Shown here piece after piece: positions 1 through 7,763 of a stretch of DNA of 64,000 nt. Within the stretch, counting starts at the first letter, position 1, and each line of letters begins with the position of its first letter. Under the pieces are notes generated by a model, which was not told where the DNA came from, did not search any database, and saw only the letters and a program-made list of their open reading frames with translations. A program made the position numbers and the translations under genes. Source of the DNA: Paludisphaera soli (GTDB taxonomy: Bacteria > Planctomycetota > Planctomycetia > Isosphaerales > Isosphaeraceae); contig NZ_JAALJI010000001.1 in NCBI RefSeq assembly GCF_011064595.1, positions 186,001 through 250,000 on the forward strand, written 5' to 3'.

Positions 1-1
1 C

Positions 2-763
2 GCCTGGCTGGCCGCGACGCTGGACCTCGACGCCCGCGCCGCCGAGGTCGTCGCCGAGCTGATCGAGGCCCAGGACCGCTGGAGCGAGACGCCGGGCGTC
101 GACTCGCTCCTGATCGAGGAGTTCCCCACGCCCCTCGAACCGGGATGGACCTACGCCTTCCACGCCCCCTTGAACCGCTCGGCGAGCGAGGCCCTCGGGC
201 GGGCCGTCTCGGCGCGGCTGGGGAGGCGGTTCGGCCGCGACGCGACGTTCCAGGCCGCCGACCTGGGCTGGACGATCCGCCTGCCCGACGACGTGCGGAT
301 CGACGAGGCCGACCTCGCCGAGATAGCGTCGCTCGACCGCCTGGCCGACGACGTGCTCGAAGGGGTCGACCGCGGCGAGCTGGCCGCGCGCCGATTCCGG
401 CACGTGGCGTCGACGGCGATGATGGTCCTGCGCAATCCCGAGCCCGGCAAGCGGGTGCGGGTCGGCGGGATGAACTGGGTCTCGACCCGGCTCTACCCGC
501 TGGTCAAGGCGGCCTGCCCCGACCACCCCCTGCTCCGGGAGACCCGCCGCGAGATCCTCCACGACGTGCTGGACGTCCCCGCCGCGCTGCGGTGGCTGGA
601 GACCCGGCCGACGATCCGGCTGCGGAGGCTGACGGCGCCCTCCCCGTTCGCGACCGCCTGGATCGCCCCCGGCGGCGACGAGCCGATGCAGTACGACTCG
701 CCGGCCGACGCCCTGCGGCGGCTCCACGCCCGGATGACCGCCGCGGCCGGAGGGTCGTCGTGA
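2..763 (+). CDS. Ligase-associated Lhr-like DEXH helicase, C-terminal part (5' end outside window)
   Basis: Only the last ~253 residues are present; the frame is open to the left edge, so the gene starts upstream. The visible part has no helicase motifs, which lie N-terminally in this family. It resembles the DEAD/H-associated C-terminal domain of Lhr-type helicases (the stretch FPTPLEPGWTYAFHAPLNR, then a run ending in the ADLGW region near residue 95). The next gene, overlapping by 4 bases, is a PdeM-type phosphoesterase. The pair helicase plus phosphoesterase is the known DNA-ligase-associated repair cassette, usually accompanied by an ATP-dependent ligase and an exonuclease, which would be expected upstream. 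The family assignment rests on the C-terminal region plus this neighbour. A role in DNA damage repair is inferred from the family, not from this fragment. Confidence 0.72.
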   Translation, partial: AWLAATLDLDARAAEVVAELIEAQDRWSETPGVDSLLIEEFPTPLEPGWTYAFHAPLNRSASEALGRAVSARLGRRFGRDATFQAADLGWTIRLPDDVRIDEADLAEIASLDRLADDVLEGVDRGELAARRFRHVASTAMMVLRNPEPGKRVRVGGMNWVSTRLYPLVKAACPDHPLLRETRREILHDVLDVPAALRWLETRPTIRLRRLTAPSPFATAWIAPGGDEPMQYDSPADALRRLHARMTAAAGGSS

Positions 764-1470
764 ACCCCGACGACGCGGCGTGCCACCCGCACGAGGGCTG
801 GCTGCTCAGCCCCGAGGGGGCGGCGATCCGGCCCGAGGCGGCGACCGCCGTCGTCGCCGACGTCCACCTGGGATACGAGTGGGCGCGCGGGGCGGCCGGC
901 GACTGCATCCCGGCCCACTCGCTGGCCGAGACCCGAGCCCGGCTCGAACGGCTCCTCGCCCGGGGCGGCATCCGACGGCTGATCGTCGCGGGCGACCTCG
1001 TCGAATCGCCCCGCCCGTGCGCCCGCACGGCCGCCGACGTCGCCCGGCTGGGAGACTGGCTGGCGGCGCGGGGCGTCGACCTCGTCGTGACCCTGGGCAA
1101 TCACGATCGCAGCCTGGCCGCCTCGCCGAGACCTCCGGCGATCCGCCCGAGCGAATGCGTCGCCGGCTGGACGGTCCAGCACGGCGACCGCCCGAGGGTC
1201 GGCGAACGCGCCGTGATCGGCCATCATCACCCGATCTTCCGGGCTTCGGGCCTGGCCTCGCCCTGCTACTTGGTCGGGCCGAGCCTCATCGTGCTGCCCG
1301 CGTTCTCGGCCAACGCCGCCGGGCTCGACGTCGTCGGCGGGGCGACGCCCGCCGCATGGGCCGACGCCGGGCTCCGCTGCGTCGTCGCCGCCGGCGAGGG
1401 CCTGCTCGATTTCGGGCCCATCGCCACCCTGGCCGAGCGACTCCGCCCCGCCGCCGCGCGGGTGGATTGA
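760..1470 (+). CDS. pdeM: Ligase-associated metallophosphoesterase PdeM
   Basis: A 236-residue calcineurin-like phosphoesterase. All metal-binding motifs are visible: ADVHLG with D34 and H36, GDLVE with D79, GNHD at 113-116, H141 in VQHGD, and GHHHP at 154-158. The start is a GTG that overlaps the helicase stop (GTGA), which indicates translational coupling. An in-frame upstream extension exists but reads as arginine-rich antisense-like sequence and is not the gene. The ligase-associated PdeM family acts on DNA or nucleotide phosphodiesters in a repair cassette with the helicase. Exact substrate cannot be read from sequence. No signal peptide is present, so it should be cytoplasmic. Confidence 0.85.
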   Translation: MNPDDAACHPHEGWLLSPEGAAIRPEAATAVVADVHLGYEWARGAAGDCIPAHSLAETRARLERLLARGGIRRLIVAGDLVESPRPCARTAADVARLGDWLAARGVDLVVTLGNHDRSLAASPRPPAIRPSECVAGWTVQHGDRPRVGERAVIGHHHPIFRASGLASPCYLVGPSLIVLPAFSANAAGLDVVGGATPAAWADAGLRCVVAAGEGLLDFGPIATLAERLRPAAARVD

Positions 1471-1539
1471 TCGGGCCGATCGGTCGATTTAGGATGAAGG
1501 CTCTGGTCCCGCTCGCGACCGTTTGAAGAAGGCCCCGTC

Positions 1540-1992
1540 ATGACAACCCTCGTGCGCGATATTCGGGGACCACGGCGAAGCCGGATCCTCGCCGCGGCGG
1601 TCGCCGCCCTCGGCTTCCTGCCGCTCGGCTGCGGCTTGTGGCCCTGGGAATCCGAGCCGATCTGGGGCCGGGTCGTCGCTCACGGCCGACCGGTCACCAA
1701 GGGGACGGTGATCCTGATGCCCGTCGCCGAGGACGTGACGACCTGGGGCGTCGGCCCGATCGACCCGACGGGTCGATTCGAGGTCAGTTCGTCCCGCCTG
1801 GACGTCCCCCTCCAGCCCGGCCGCTATCAGCTCTACATCCGGCCCCCGCATTACATCGACTCCAACACGCTGAAGCCCGCGCCCCCGCCCGGCTATGACG
1901 TGCCGGCGAAGTACATGGACCCCGCCCGGCCGATCATCACCGTCCACATCGGCGGCGAACCCACCCGGATCGACCTGACGCTCCAGGACTGA
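1540..1992 (+). CDS. Small lipoprotein with a carboxypeptidase-regulatory-like fold
   Basis: 150 residues. A basic N-terminus and hydrophobic stretch end in a lipobox LPLGC with C31 as the probable lipidated cysteine, so the mature protein should be membrane anchored. The body begins with a strand pattern (IWGRVVAHGRPVTKGTVILMP) seen in the many planctomycete lipoproteins with a beta-sandwich of the carboxypeptidase-regulatory or transthyretin-like type. It ends in a proline-rich segment and a final strand. The start has a good ribosome-binding site, GAAGAAGG, about 7 bases upstream. Function is unknown. It stands alone, 69 bases after pdeM, and faces the next gene convergently across two strong hairpins. 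Confidence 0.75.
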   Translation: MTTLVRDIRGPRRSRILAAAVAALGFLPLGCGLWPWESEPIWGRVVAHGRPVTKGTVILMPVAEDVTTWGVGPIDPTGRFEVSSSRLDVPLQPGRYQLYIRPPHYIDSNTLKPAPPPGYDVPAKYMDPARPIITVHIGGEPTRIDLTLQD

Positions 1993-2029
1993 ACCCGCCC
2001 GGGGGGAGAGGAAGCCGGAAACCACGAAA

Positions 2030-2064
2030 GGCGACGCCGTTCCCGGAGCCGGGAGGGCGTCGCC
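2030..2064. terminator. Hairpin between convergent genes
   Basis: GGCGACGCC (2030-2038) pairs perfectly with GGCGTCGCC (2056-2064), and the loop itself folds as TCCCGG/CCGGGA. Read on the minus strand it is followed by TTTCG, so it probably ends transcripts of the repeat protein at 2137-3711. Orientation is inferred. Confidence 0.55.
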
Positions 2065-2076
2065 CTTCGCGATTCG

Positions 2077-2111
2077 CCCCGGCCGCGACGGTTTCGGCGT
2101 CGCGGCCGGGG
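2077..2111. terminator. Second strong hairpin between convergent genes
   Basis: A perfect 14-bp stem, CCCCGGCCGCGACG (2077-2090) with its reverse complement (2098-2111) around a 7-base loop. The plus-strand flank downstream is T-rich (GTTTCTTCT), so it may terminate the lipoprotein transcript, or both converging transcripts. Confidence 0.55.
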
Positions 2112-2136
2112 GCGGTTCGGTTTCTTCTCGCTTCGA

Positions 2137-3711
2137 TCAGAAGCAGGTGAGGCAGGTGGGGACGACGACGGGGACCGTCGTGTACTGCTGGACGGCGACG
2201 GTCCTGGGGACGTAGCGGGCGACGACGCGATTGGTCGCGACGGGAACCTGCTCCGCCACGCAGACCGGAACCTGGCGGCTGGCGGTCTCCGCGACCATGC
2301 GAGTCTGGACGACCGGCACGTTCTCGACCCGCTCCTCGGCGACGTAGCTGCACGTCGTCACCGGGATCGACTCGACGCGTTCCTCGGCGACGTAGCGGCA
2401 GGTCTGGACCTCGTAAGGCTCCACCCGCTCCTCGGCGACGTAGTTGCAGGTCGTCACCGGGATCGACTCGACGCGCTCCTCCGCCACCATGTCACAGGTG
2501 CGAACCTCGTAGGGCTCGACCCGTTCCTCGTTGACGTAGCTGCAGGTCTGGACCTCGTAGGGCTCGACCCGCTCCTCGGCGACGTAGCGGCAGGTCTGGA
2601 CCTCGTAGGGCTCGACCCGCTCCTCGGCGACGTAGCGGCAGGTTGTCACGGGCGTGGACTCGACGCGTTCCTCGGCGACGTAGCGGCAGCGGGTCACGGG
2701 GACCTGGCGGACCATCGTCTCGCGGACGTAGGTCGTCTCCGAGACGTCGCGGGTGACGGGACGCGAGACGAAGACACGCTGGCTCACCGTCCGCGGCGGG
2801 CACTGCACGGCGACCGTGGCGGTCACCTTCTTCTTGTGCAGGCAGCCGAAGAGGCCGCGAGGCCGTTCGTAACCGCAGGGCTCGCACTCGCTGACCGGCA
2901 CGCGGACCTGACGCTCGACGACCGGCCCGGGGATGGTCGTGTACTGACGCTCGAAGTAGCCGGTCTCGACGACCTCCTGGCGGACCGTGGTGACCGGGCG
3001 GCAGACGGTGTACGGCTGATCGACCATGACCGTCTCGGTCACGGGCTTCATCACCGTGTAGCGTCGCTCCTGGTTGACCGTCTGGTAGACCGGCTTGGAG
3101 ACCGTATAGCGGCGCTCGCGACGCTCGGTCTGGTAGACCGGCTTCATGACCGAGTACCGCCGCTCCATCTTCTGGGTCTGGTAGACCGGCTTGGCGACGG
3201 TATAGCGCCGCTCCATCTGCTGGGTGCGCACCACCGGCTTCATGACCGTGTACTTGCGCTCCTGATTGACGGTCTGATACACGGGCTTGGTGACCGTATA
3301 CCGACGCTCGCGCCGTTCGGTCTGATACACGGGCTTCATGACCGTGTATTTGCGCTCCTGATTGACGGTCTGGTACACGGGCTTGGAGACCGTGTATTTG
3401 CGCTGGACGTACGAGGTCTCGGTCACGGGCCGCATGACGGTGTAGTTTTCCGTCTGGTAGGCCGTGCGATACCGCGTCTCCATGACGGTGACGGGCTCGT
3501 TCTCGTAGACGGTCTCATAAACCGTCTGATAGACGGTCTGCACCTGGGGGGCCAGGGCGACCACGCTCAGCTGAGTGGCGACGACCGGGGCCGGGGCGCA
3601 CGAGTGGCAGGCCCCGCCTCCGTAGGTGGCCCAGGCGGGCGAGGCGTACCCCGACAGCAGGGCCGCGGCGATGCCGGCGGCGAGCCGCCCGGCTTTCAAG
3701 GACGTAAACAT
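2137..3711 (-). CDS. Secreted protein built of two families of short Val/Tyr/Thr repeats
   Basis: 524 residues. The start is set by GAGGAG 7 bases before ATG and by a signal peptide directly after it, ending near PAWA at about residue 29. The next ~20 residues contain a CHSC pair. The N-terminal half is a repeat of the form RRYTVMKPVYQTERRE, with roughly ten copies alternating KPV and RPV. A central piece holds CEPCG and a KKK cluster. The C-terminal half repeats CRYVAEERVEPYEVQT with alternating EPYEVQ and ESIPVT variants. It ends with four to five short VVxxVP strands and a CLTCF tail. Strict alternation of polar and branched residues suggests beta-repeats, and the regularly spaced cysteines could form disulfides. 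Similar YTV-repeat proteins occur in planctomycetes with no known function; a cell-wall or surface role is inference. Confidence 0.8.
   Translation of the reverse strand: MFTSLKAGRLAAGIAAALLSGYASPAWATYGGGACHSCAPAPVVATQLSVVALAPQVQTVYQTVYETVYENEPVTVMETRYRTAYQTENYTVMRPVTETSYVQRKYTVSKPVYQTVNQERKYTVMKPVYQTERRERRYTVTKPVYQTVNQERKYTVMKPVVRTQQMERRYTVAKPVYQTQKMERRYSVMKPVYQTERRERRYTVSKPVYQTVNQERRYTVMKPVTETVMVDQPYTVCRPVTTVRQEVVETGYFERQYTTIPGPVVERQVRVPVSECEPCGYERPRGLFGCLHKKKVTATVAVQCPPRTVSQRVFVSRPVTRDVSETTYVRETMVRQVPVTRCRYVAEERVESTPVTTCRYVAEERVEPYEVQTCRYVAEERVEPYEVQTCSYVNEERVEPYEVRTCDMVAEERVESIPVTTCNYVAEERVEPYEVQTCRYVAEERVESIPVTTCSYVAEERVENVPVVQTRMVAETASRQVPVCVAEQVPVATNRVVARYVPRTVAVQQYTTVPVVVPTCLTCF
2310..2700 (-). 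repeat. Tandem CRYVAEERVE-type coding repeats
   Basis: Eight to nine units of about 16 codons. The core YVAEERVE is followed alternately by PYEVQTC or SIPVTTC. The alternation of two unit types suggests that a two-unit block was duplicated. Confidence 0.75.
3000..3450 (-). repeat. Tandem YTVxKPVYQT-type coding repeats
   Basis: About ten units of 15-16 codons inside the secreted repeat protein, each encoding an ERRYTV or ERKYTV core followed by KPV and a YQT segment. Copies are similar at the DNA level (recurrent gtgtatttgcgctcctgatt-type blocks), consistent with expansion by duplication. Confidence 0.75.
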
Positions 3712-4164
3712 GCGAAACTCCTCGGCGGATCCTCGGGCTTCCACCTCGCCGCCGGTCCGATGCGGACCGGCGGCCAGCCCCGAGGGAGTCGCTGTCTCGT
3801 CCCTGAGATAGCCCTCCCGACGTCAAACTCTCGGGCCCCTCGAAAACTCCCTCAAGAGGCCCACCGTGTTCTGCCGAAATCAATACGTTCGCGGCCCCTC
3901 AGGACCCCACGCAGTCGATTATAACACCCACCATTTTCGCGACTTTAGGATTTGGTGGGAATTCCCGGAGGCCGGGGTCCTCCTCTAGCGATCGCAACGT
4001 CTGGATCGAGGGGAAGGAGTGTATCCGTCAGGCGAAGGGGAGCAATCCGCGCGCCGTCGGGCGACTCGGTTCGACGCCTCCCCCATCAGGACTATACGCA
4101 AAACCCGCGTTCCGCGTGCGGAGATTCGAGACAAAGCCTCAAGCTCGAAGGCGGTTTGCAATAT
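3712..4164. other. Gap: leader of the repeat-protein gene and tail of the HEAT gene
   Basis: No supported gene in this 453-base stretch. A perfect -10 box on the minus strand lies at 3918-3923, giving a leader of roughly 200 bases before the repeat protein. A short inverted repeat (CGCG-GAA-CGCG on the minus strand, about 4109-4122, followed by TTTTG) may weakly terminate the HEAT-repeat gene. Small open frames here have no initiation signals. Confidence 0.5.
3918..3923 (-). promoter_or_regulatory. -10 box TATAAT for the repeat-protein gene
   Basis: The minus strand reads GTGTTATAATCGACT. No good -35 hexamer is found at 16-18 bases. The box lies 207 bases upstream of the start codon, so the transcript would have a long leader. 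Confidence 0.4.
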
Positions 4165-5151
4165 TTACAATTTGCGGCCCGATTGCAACTTTTGCAAAGC
4201 CTGCCCCGCCGAGCGTCGGAGCGGGGTTGAGCCCGATCGGGCGAGAGCTTCCAGCTCGGGTCGCAGGCCCGCGAAGGTCCCGATCTCGCCCGAACCCGCG
4301 AGCGCCTCGACCGCCTGGACCTGGATCGTGTCGACCAGATCCGAGAGGTCCGCGAGTTCAGGGCCGCGGACGGCCTCGCGAAGCTCCTCCGTCGCGAGCA
4401 TCTCGCGAAGCGGGCCGAGGGCCGAAGCGTCGCCCCGCCTGGCCAGCGCGATCGCGGCGTTGTAGCGCACGAAACGATCGGGGTCGTCCCGGGCCCGATC
4501 CGCCAGGGCTTCGGTCGCGCCCCGACCTCCACAGAAGCCGAGCGCGAACACGGCCAGGCGGCGCAGCTCGGGGGAGTCGGAGGCCCTCGCCGCCCCGCGG
4601 AGCGCGTCGATGACATGCGCCTCATCGAGCTTCCCTGCCAGCCGGGCGGCGTGGCGGGCGAGGCTCGCCGCGGCGGCCAGCCGCACGGGCTCGACCTGCC
4701 GGGCGTCGAGGGCGACGGCCAGCGTGGCGAGCGCGTCGACGGCGCGGCCGTCGGTCGACCGGGCGTCGAGCGTCTGGAACGTCCCGAGCGCCAGAGCCAG
4801 GTATCGCGTCATTTCGGGCTCCGAGGCTCCGGTCAGCTCGTCTTCGAGCATCGCGGTCAGCTCGCCCAGGAGTTCCGGGTCGCGGGCCAGGCCGGGATCG
4901 TTGCCGATGAGGGTCGCCAGCTCGTAGGCCGATCGCCAGCCGGCCGCACCCGAGCGGATCTCCCACACGTAGGCGAGCGCATCACGACCGCCCCCGGCCA
5001 GCCTGCCGAAGAGCAGCCAGACGGCCACGACCGCCAGGACCACCCCGGCCGGGATCAGGAAGAGCCGGGCGAAGAAGCCGGACGATGGAAGTTCGACCGG
5101 CGGCAGGTCCGGCGGTTCGCCCGGATCGATGGGCGGATTCGGGGAGGGCAT
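4165..5151 (-). CDS. Membrane-anchored HEAT-repeat protein
   Basis: 328 residues. A proline-rich cytoplasmic N-terminus (1-24) precedes one transmembrane helix at about 29-49 (FLIPAGVVLAVVAVWLLFG). The rest is almost entirely helical, with HEAT-like units such as EPVRLAAAASLARHAARLAG and DRFVRYNAAIALARRGD. HEAT repeats are protein-interaction scaffolds, and this one would lie on the side of the membrane opposite the short N-terminus or on the same side depending on topology. No catalytic motif is visible. It is monocistronic and divergent from the PEP-CTERM gene. A candidate promoter lies at 5246-5275. Function unknown. Confidence 0.78.
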   Translation of the reverse strand: MPSPNPPIDPGEPPDLPPVELPSSGFFARLFLIPAGVVLAVVAVWLLFGRLAGGGRDALAYVWEIRSGAAGWRSAYELATLIGNDPGLARDPELLGELTAMLEDELTGASEPEMTRYLALALGTFQTLDARSTDGRAVDALATLAVALDARQVEPVRLAAAASLARHAARLAGKLDEAHVIDALRGAARASDSPELRRLAVFALGFCGGRGATEALADRARDDPDRFVRYNAAIALARRGDASALGPLREMLATEELREAVRGPELADLSDLVDTIQVQAVEALAGSGEIGTFAGLRPELEALARSGSTPLRRSAGQALQKLQSGRKL

Positions 5152-5245
5152 GCTGCTCGTCGCCGCGGGATCGTCCGCGACGACGCCTCGCTGAAGGGAG
5201 TCGACCGTCGGGGGGAGGCGCCGGACTCGCTCCGGGCCATCCCCG

Positions 5246-5275
5246 AGTGTAGGTGCCGTCGACCGCCTCGGGCAA
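5246..5275 (-). promoter_or_regulatory. Candidate promoter of the HEAT-repeat gene
   Basis: Minus strand: TTGCCC, 18-base spacer, TACACT. The transcript would start about 95 bases before the ATG at 5151. Two hexamers each two mismatches from consensus, so only suggestive. Confidence 0.4.
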
Positions 5276-5328
5276 GCGCGTGCCGGATCGATCGCGACGG
5301 ATGGGCGAAGGCGATCGAGAATCCGGGA

Positions 5329-5357
5329 TTGACAGGTCGGGCGGTCCGGGCTTTAAT
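5329..5357 (+). promoter_or_regulatory. Sigma-70 type promoter of the PEP-CTERM gene
   Basis: TTGACA (5329-5334), 17-base spacer, TTTAAT (5352-5357). This is one of the two or three best housekeeping-type promoters in the window. It predicts a leader of about 225 bases before the start at 5590; the 5152-5589 gap holds no other supported feature apart from the opposite promoter. Confidence 0.6.
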
Positions 5358-5589
5358 CCCGTCGTCGCAGAACCTGGGTAGGCCGTTCGCGCGGTCGCCG
5401 GGGTTCGACGCCTGAAGCCCGGACGCCCACCTTCGACCTGACTCCTCGATCCCGATCCGGGCCCCGACGACCCTCCTCGGTCCTTCCTCGCGCCTCGGCG
5501 CGGCGGTCGGCCCGAGAATGCAGCAAGATGCGAATCACCAGGAGGTCAGGTCGCGCTCGTGGGATGCGAGCGTACGAAGGAACGTCGCC

Positions 5590-6447
5590 ATGCACCGGAT
5601 GCGAATCGACATCAGACGATGGATCTTACCCGCGTTCCTGCTCCCCCTCGGGGTGCTCGGCTCCGGCGCGAGAGCCGAGTTGATCCGCCCGCACGGGTTC
5701 CGCACCTATCCCAGCATCGCGGGGGAGATGGCGGGCGAGCAGACTTATGAATACGATCCCCGCTCGGAGACCGGCGTCTTTCGGGTCACGAACGCGCCTC
5801 ACGTGATCACGCTCGGCCCCGGTGGGCGACACATGATCGACGTGATGCCCGACGACGAGGGGACCCTCAACGAGACGCTCCAGCTCACCCTCGACCGCGA
5901 GGGGCGGCTCGTCGACGAGCCCGACAACAACTTCGAGCTGCACGGCTCGGTGACGATCGGCGGCCAGGTTTATGAGGGCCTGCTGCTCACCGGCCGCCCC
6001 ACCGCCTTCGGGGCCCAGTCCTTCGGCGAGAAGGCCGCCGGAGGCCCCGGCGTCTTCGACCTGAGCCTGAAAGTGACGGGGGGCAAGCTCGCGAGGGCGT
6101 TCGGCCCGGAAGCGTACTTCCGGATCACGCCCCAGGGAGGCGGGACGTTTCAGGGGACCTTCGCCGCCGACTTCTCGGGCGGTCGCCCGCTCACGAGCCT
6201 CCGGGCGTCTCGCGCGGAGAACGCCCCGATCCCGGTCCCCGAGCCCACCTTGCTGATCTTCGTGGCCACTTGCGGCGGGGGCTGCCTCGCCTCCCGCGCC
6301 CTGCGTCGGCGACGCTGCCGACGCCGGCAGGCCCTCGCGGCGTCGCTCAGTCGGCCTGCATCTGCGCCGACAACTTACCTAGCGCCTCGTTCTCGATCTG
6401 CCGCACTCGCTCCCTCGTCAGCCCGAGGGATTCGCCGATCTCTTTGA
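5590..6447 (+). CDS. PEP-CTERM sorting-domain protein
   Basis: 285 residues. AAGGA stands 8 bases before the chosen ATG, and a signal peptide follows (hydrophobic core at about 11-24, ending near ARAE). The mature part is beta-rich with no recognised enzyme domain. Near the C-terminus, VPEPTLLIFVATCGGGC followed by an arginine cluster is the tripartite PEP-CTERM signal (PEP, hydrophobic helix, basic tail), which exosortase systems use to sort exopolysaccharide-associated proteins. Normally such proteins end right after the basic cluster. Here the frame runs on for about 45 more residues and overlaps 101 bases with the convergent sigma-factor gene. A CAAX-type protease of the PEP-CTERM-associated kind is at 21543-22253; no exosortase is in the window. 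Confidence 0.75.
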   Translation: MHRMRIDIRRWILPAFLLPLGVLGSGARAELIRPHGFRTYPSIAGEMAGEQTYEYDPRSETGVFRVTNAPHVITLGPGGRHMIDVMPDDEGTLNETLQLTLDREGRLVDEPDNNFELHGSVTIGGQVYEGLLLTGRPTAFGAQSFGEKAAGGPGVFDLSLKVTGGKLARAFGPEAYFRITPQGGGTFQGTFAADFSGGRPLTSLRASRAENAPIPVPEPTLLIFVATCGGGCLASRALRRRRCRRRQALAASLSRPASAPTTYLAPRSRSAALAPSSARGIRRSL

Positions 6448-7183
6448 GCGTCTTCGGCGTCTCGTCGTTCAGGCCGAAGCGCATCCGGAGGACGGTCGCC
6501 TCGCGCTTGTCCATCTCGTCCAGGCGGTTCATGACGATCCGGAGGTTGTCGGCCTCGACCATCTCCACGTCCGGGGCGCGGGTGCGCTCGTCCATCAGCA
6601 TCTCGCCCAGGCTCCAGCCATTCTCGGGCTGGTCGGTCTGCGGGACGAGGTTGTAGACCTTGATCGCCTTCTTGACGATGGCCAGCTTCTTTTTGGGAAG
6701 CTTGAGGATCTTGGCGATCTCCTCGACCGTCGCGGCGCGTCCCAGGGTCTCCTGGAGCTCGGCCGAGGTCCGCCGCCACTTGAACAGCAGCTCCACCATG
6801 TAGGCGGGGATGCGGATCGGCTTGGCGGTGTTCACCAGCGCCCGCTTGATGGACTGCTTGATCCAGTAGCTGGCATAGGTGCTGAACCGGGTCCCCACGG
6901 CCGGATCGAACCCCTCGACCGCGCGAAGCAGGCCGAGGTTGCCCTCCTCGATCAGGTCTTGCAGGGCCAGTCCCTTGCCGACGTAGCCCCGGGCGATGTT
7001 GACGACGAGGCGGAGGTTCGCCCGCACCATCCGGTCGCGTGCGAGGTCGTCCCCGTCCGCGATCCGATACGCGAGCTGCTTCTCCTCGTCCGCGGTCAGC
7101 AGGGCCACTTCGTTGATCTCCCGGAGATAGGTCTCCAGGGGGCTCTGCACCGTGTCACGGCGATGTCGTCGAATCCGGGCCAT
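6347..7183 (-). CDS. Sigma-70 family RNA polymerase sigma factor (RpoD/RpoS-like, short)
   Basis: 278 residues, with regions 1.2 through 4.2 and no region 1.1. Region 1.2 is SPLETYLREINEVALLT. Region 2 contains NLRLVVNIARGY, the core-binding DLIEEGNLGLLRAVEGF and the -10 recognition segment TRFSTYASYWIKQSIKRAL. Region 4 ends with the -35 recognition helix in LKEIGESLGLTRERVRQIE. This is the layout of group 2 sigma factors, so it should direct RNA polymerase to a housekeeping-like promoter subset. The start has GAGGA 6 bases upstream. Its last 101 bases overlap the PEP-CTERM gene in antisense. Which regulon it serves cannot be told from sequence. Confidence 0.92.
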   Translation of the reverse strand: MARIRRHRRDTVQSPLETYLREINEVALLTADEEKQLAYRIADGDDLARDRMVRANLRLVVNIARGYVGKGLALQDLIEEGNLGLLRAVEGFDPAVGTRFSTYASYWIKQSIKRALVNTAKPIRIPAYMVELLFKWRRTSAELQETLGRAATVEEIAKILKLPKKKLAIVKKAIKVYNLVPQTDQPENGWSLGEMLMDERTRAPDVEMVEADNLRIVMNRLDEMDKREATVLRMRFGLNDETPKTLKEIGESLGLTRERVRQIENEALGKLSAQMQAD

Positions 7184-7763
7184 GAAGATCCTCGTTGTGT
7201 CGGTCGTAACAAGGTCCGCTCACGTCCCCGAGTCGGTAGACGAGAAACGAAGCCGAGACGGCGGGGCGGTCGGAGGATGCCCGCAGGGGGCCATTCGCCC
7301 CGCGAAGGCGCGACGGTTCGAAGCGAAGACTCCCGGGCCGACCTCCTGGATTCGGGGAATACATCCCCGCATCCGGGCGGCGTCCGCGGACAAATCCCGA
7401 CGGCAAGGCCGTGTTGCGACGGCCGGCGACGTCTCCCAGCCCCTCGCCGGCCCGTCGGGCGTGTCGCCCGGCCGCCGCCGTCTCAAGGTCGGGCCGTACC
7501 CCGCTCGCTCTCCGCTTCCCGCTGCACGCCCTCGCGACTCCGCCGCTCTCGGCTTGACAGACGAAATATCGGATCGTCGACGGTTGGATGATAAGCTGGG
7601 AGAGTATTGGAAAACTAGGATAAATTGTAAATGCATGGGACATGGGGGTTCGGGGGGATTTGCTGACGTCGATATCTGGGACGAGTGCCAGGAGTTTGCC
7701 GACTGCGGGGGCCGAGTAAGCTTTACTAAGATTACGCAGGCCAAAAAAACAATTACAAGATGG
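7184..7763. other. Gap with a sharp base-composition change
   Basis: The first ~370 bases are typical G+C-rich sequence without a convincing gene. From about 7560 to 7815 the sequence turns markedly A+T-richer (runs such as ccaaaaaaacaattac), unlike everything around it, then returns to normal inside the methyltransferase. A TTGACA stands at 7554-7559 but no matching -10 follows at 16-18 bases. The methyltransferase frame is open throughout, but its codon use there is atypical. Confidence 0.5.

Noticed and set aside
760-763. Helicase and phosphoesterase as a single fused gene
   Set aside because: The two lie in different frames, with a clear TGA/GTG overlap, so they are separate coupled genes.
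2300-3450. CRISPR-like repetition
   Set aside because: The repeats are in frame inside a protein, degenerate, and without unique spacers of constant length.
3952-4230. Plus-strand frames in the 3952-4465 interval
   Set aside because: They overlap the 3' end of the HEAT-repeat gene in antisense and lack initiation signals.
7554-7582. TTGACA before the methyltransferase as a promoter
   Set aside because: No acceptable -10 occurs 16-18 bases downstream (the position reads TCGACG).
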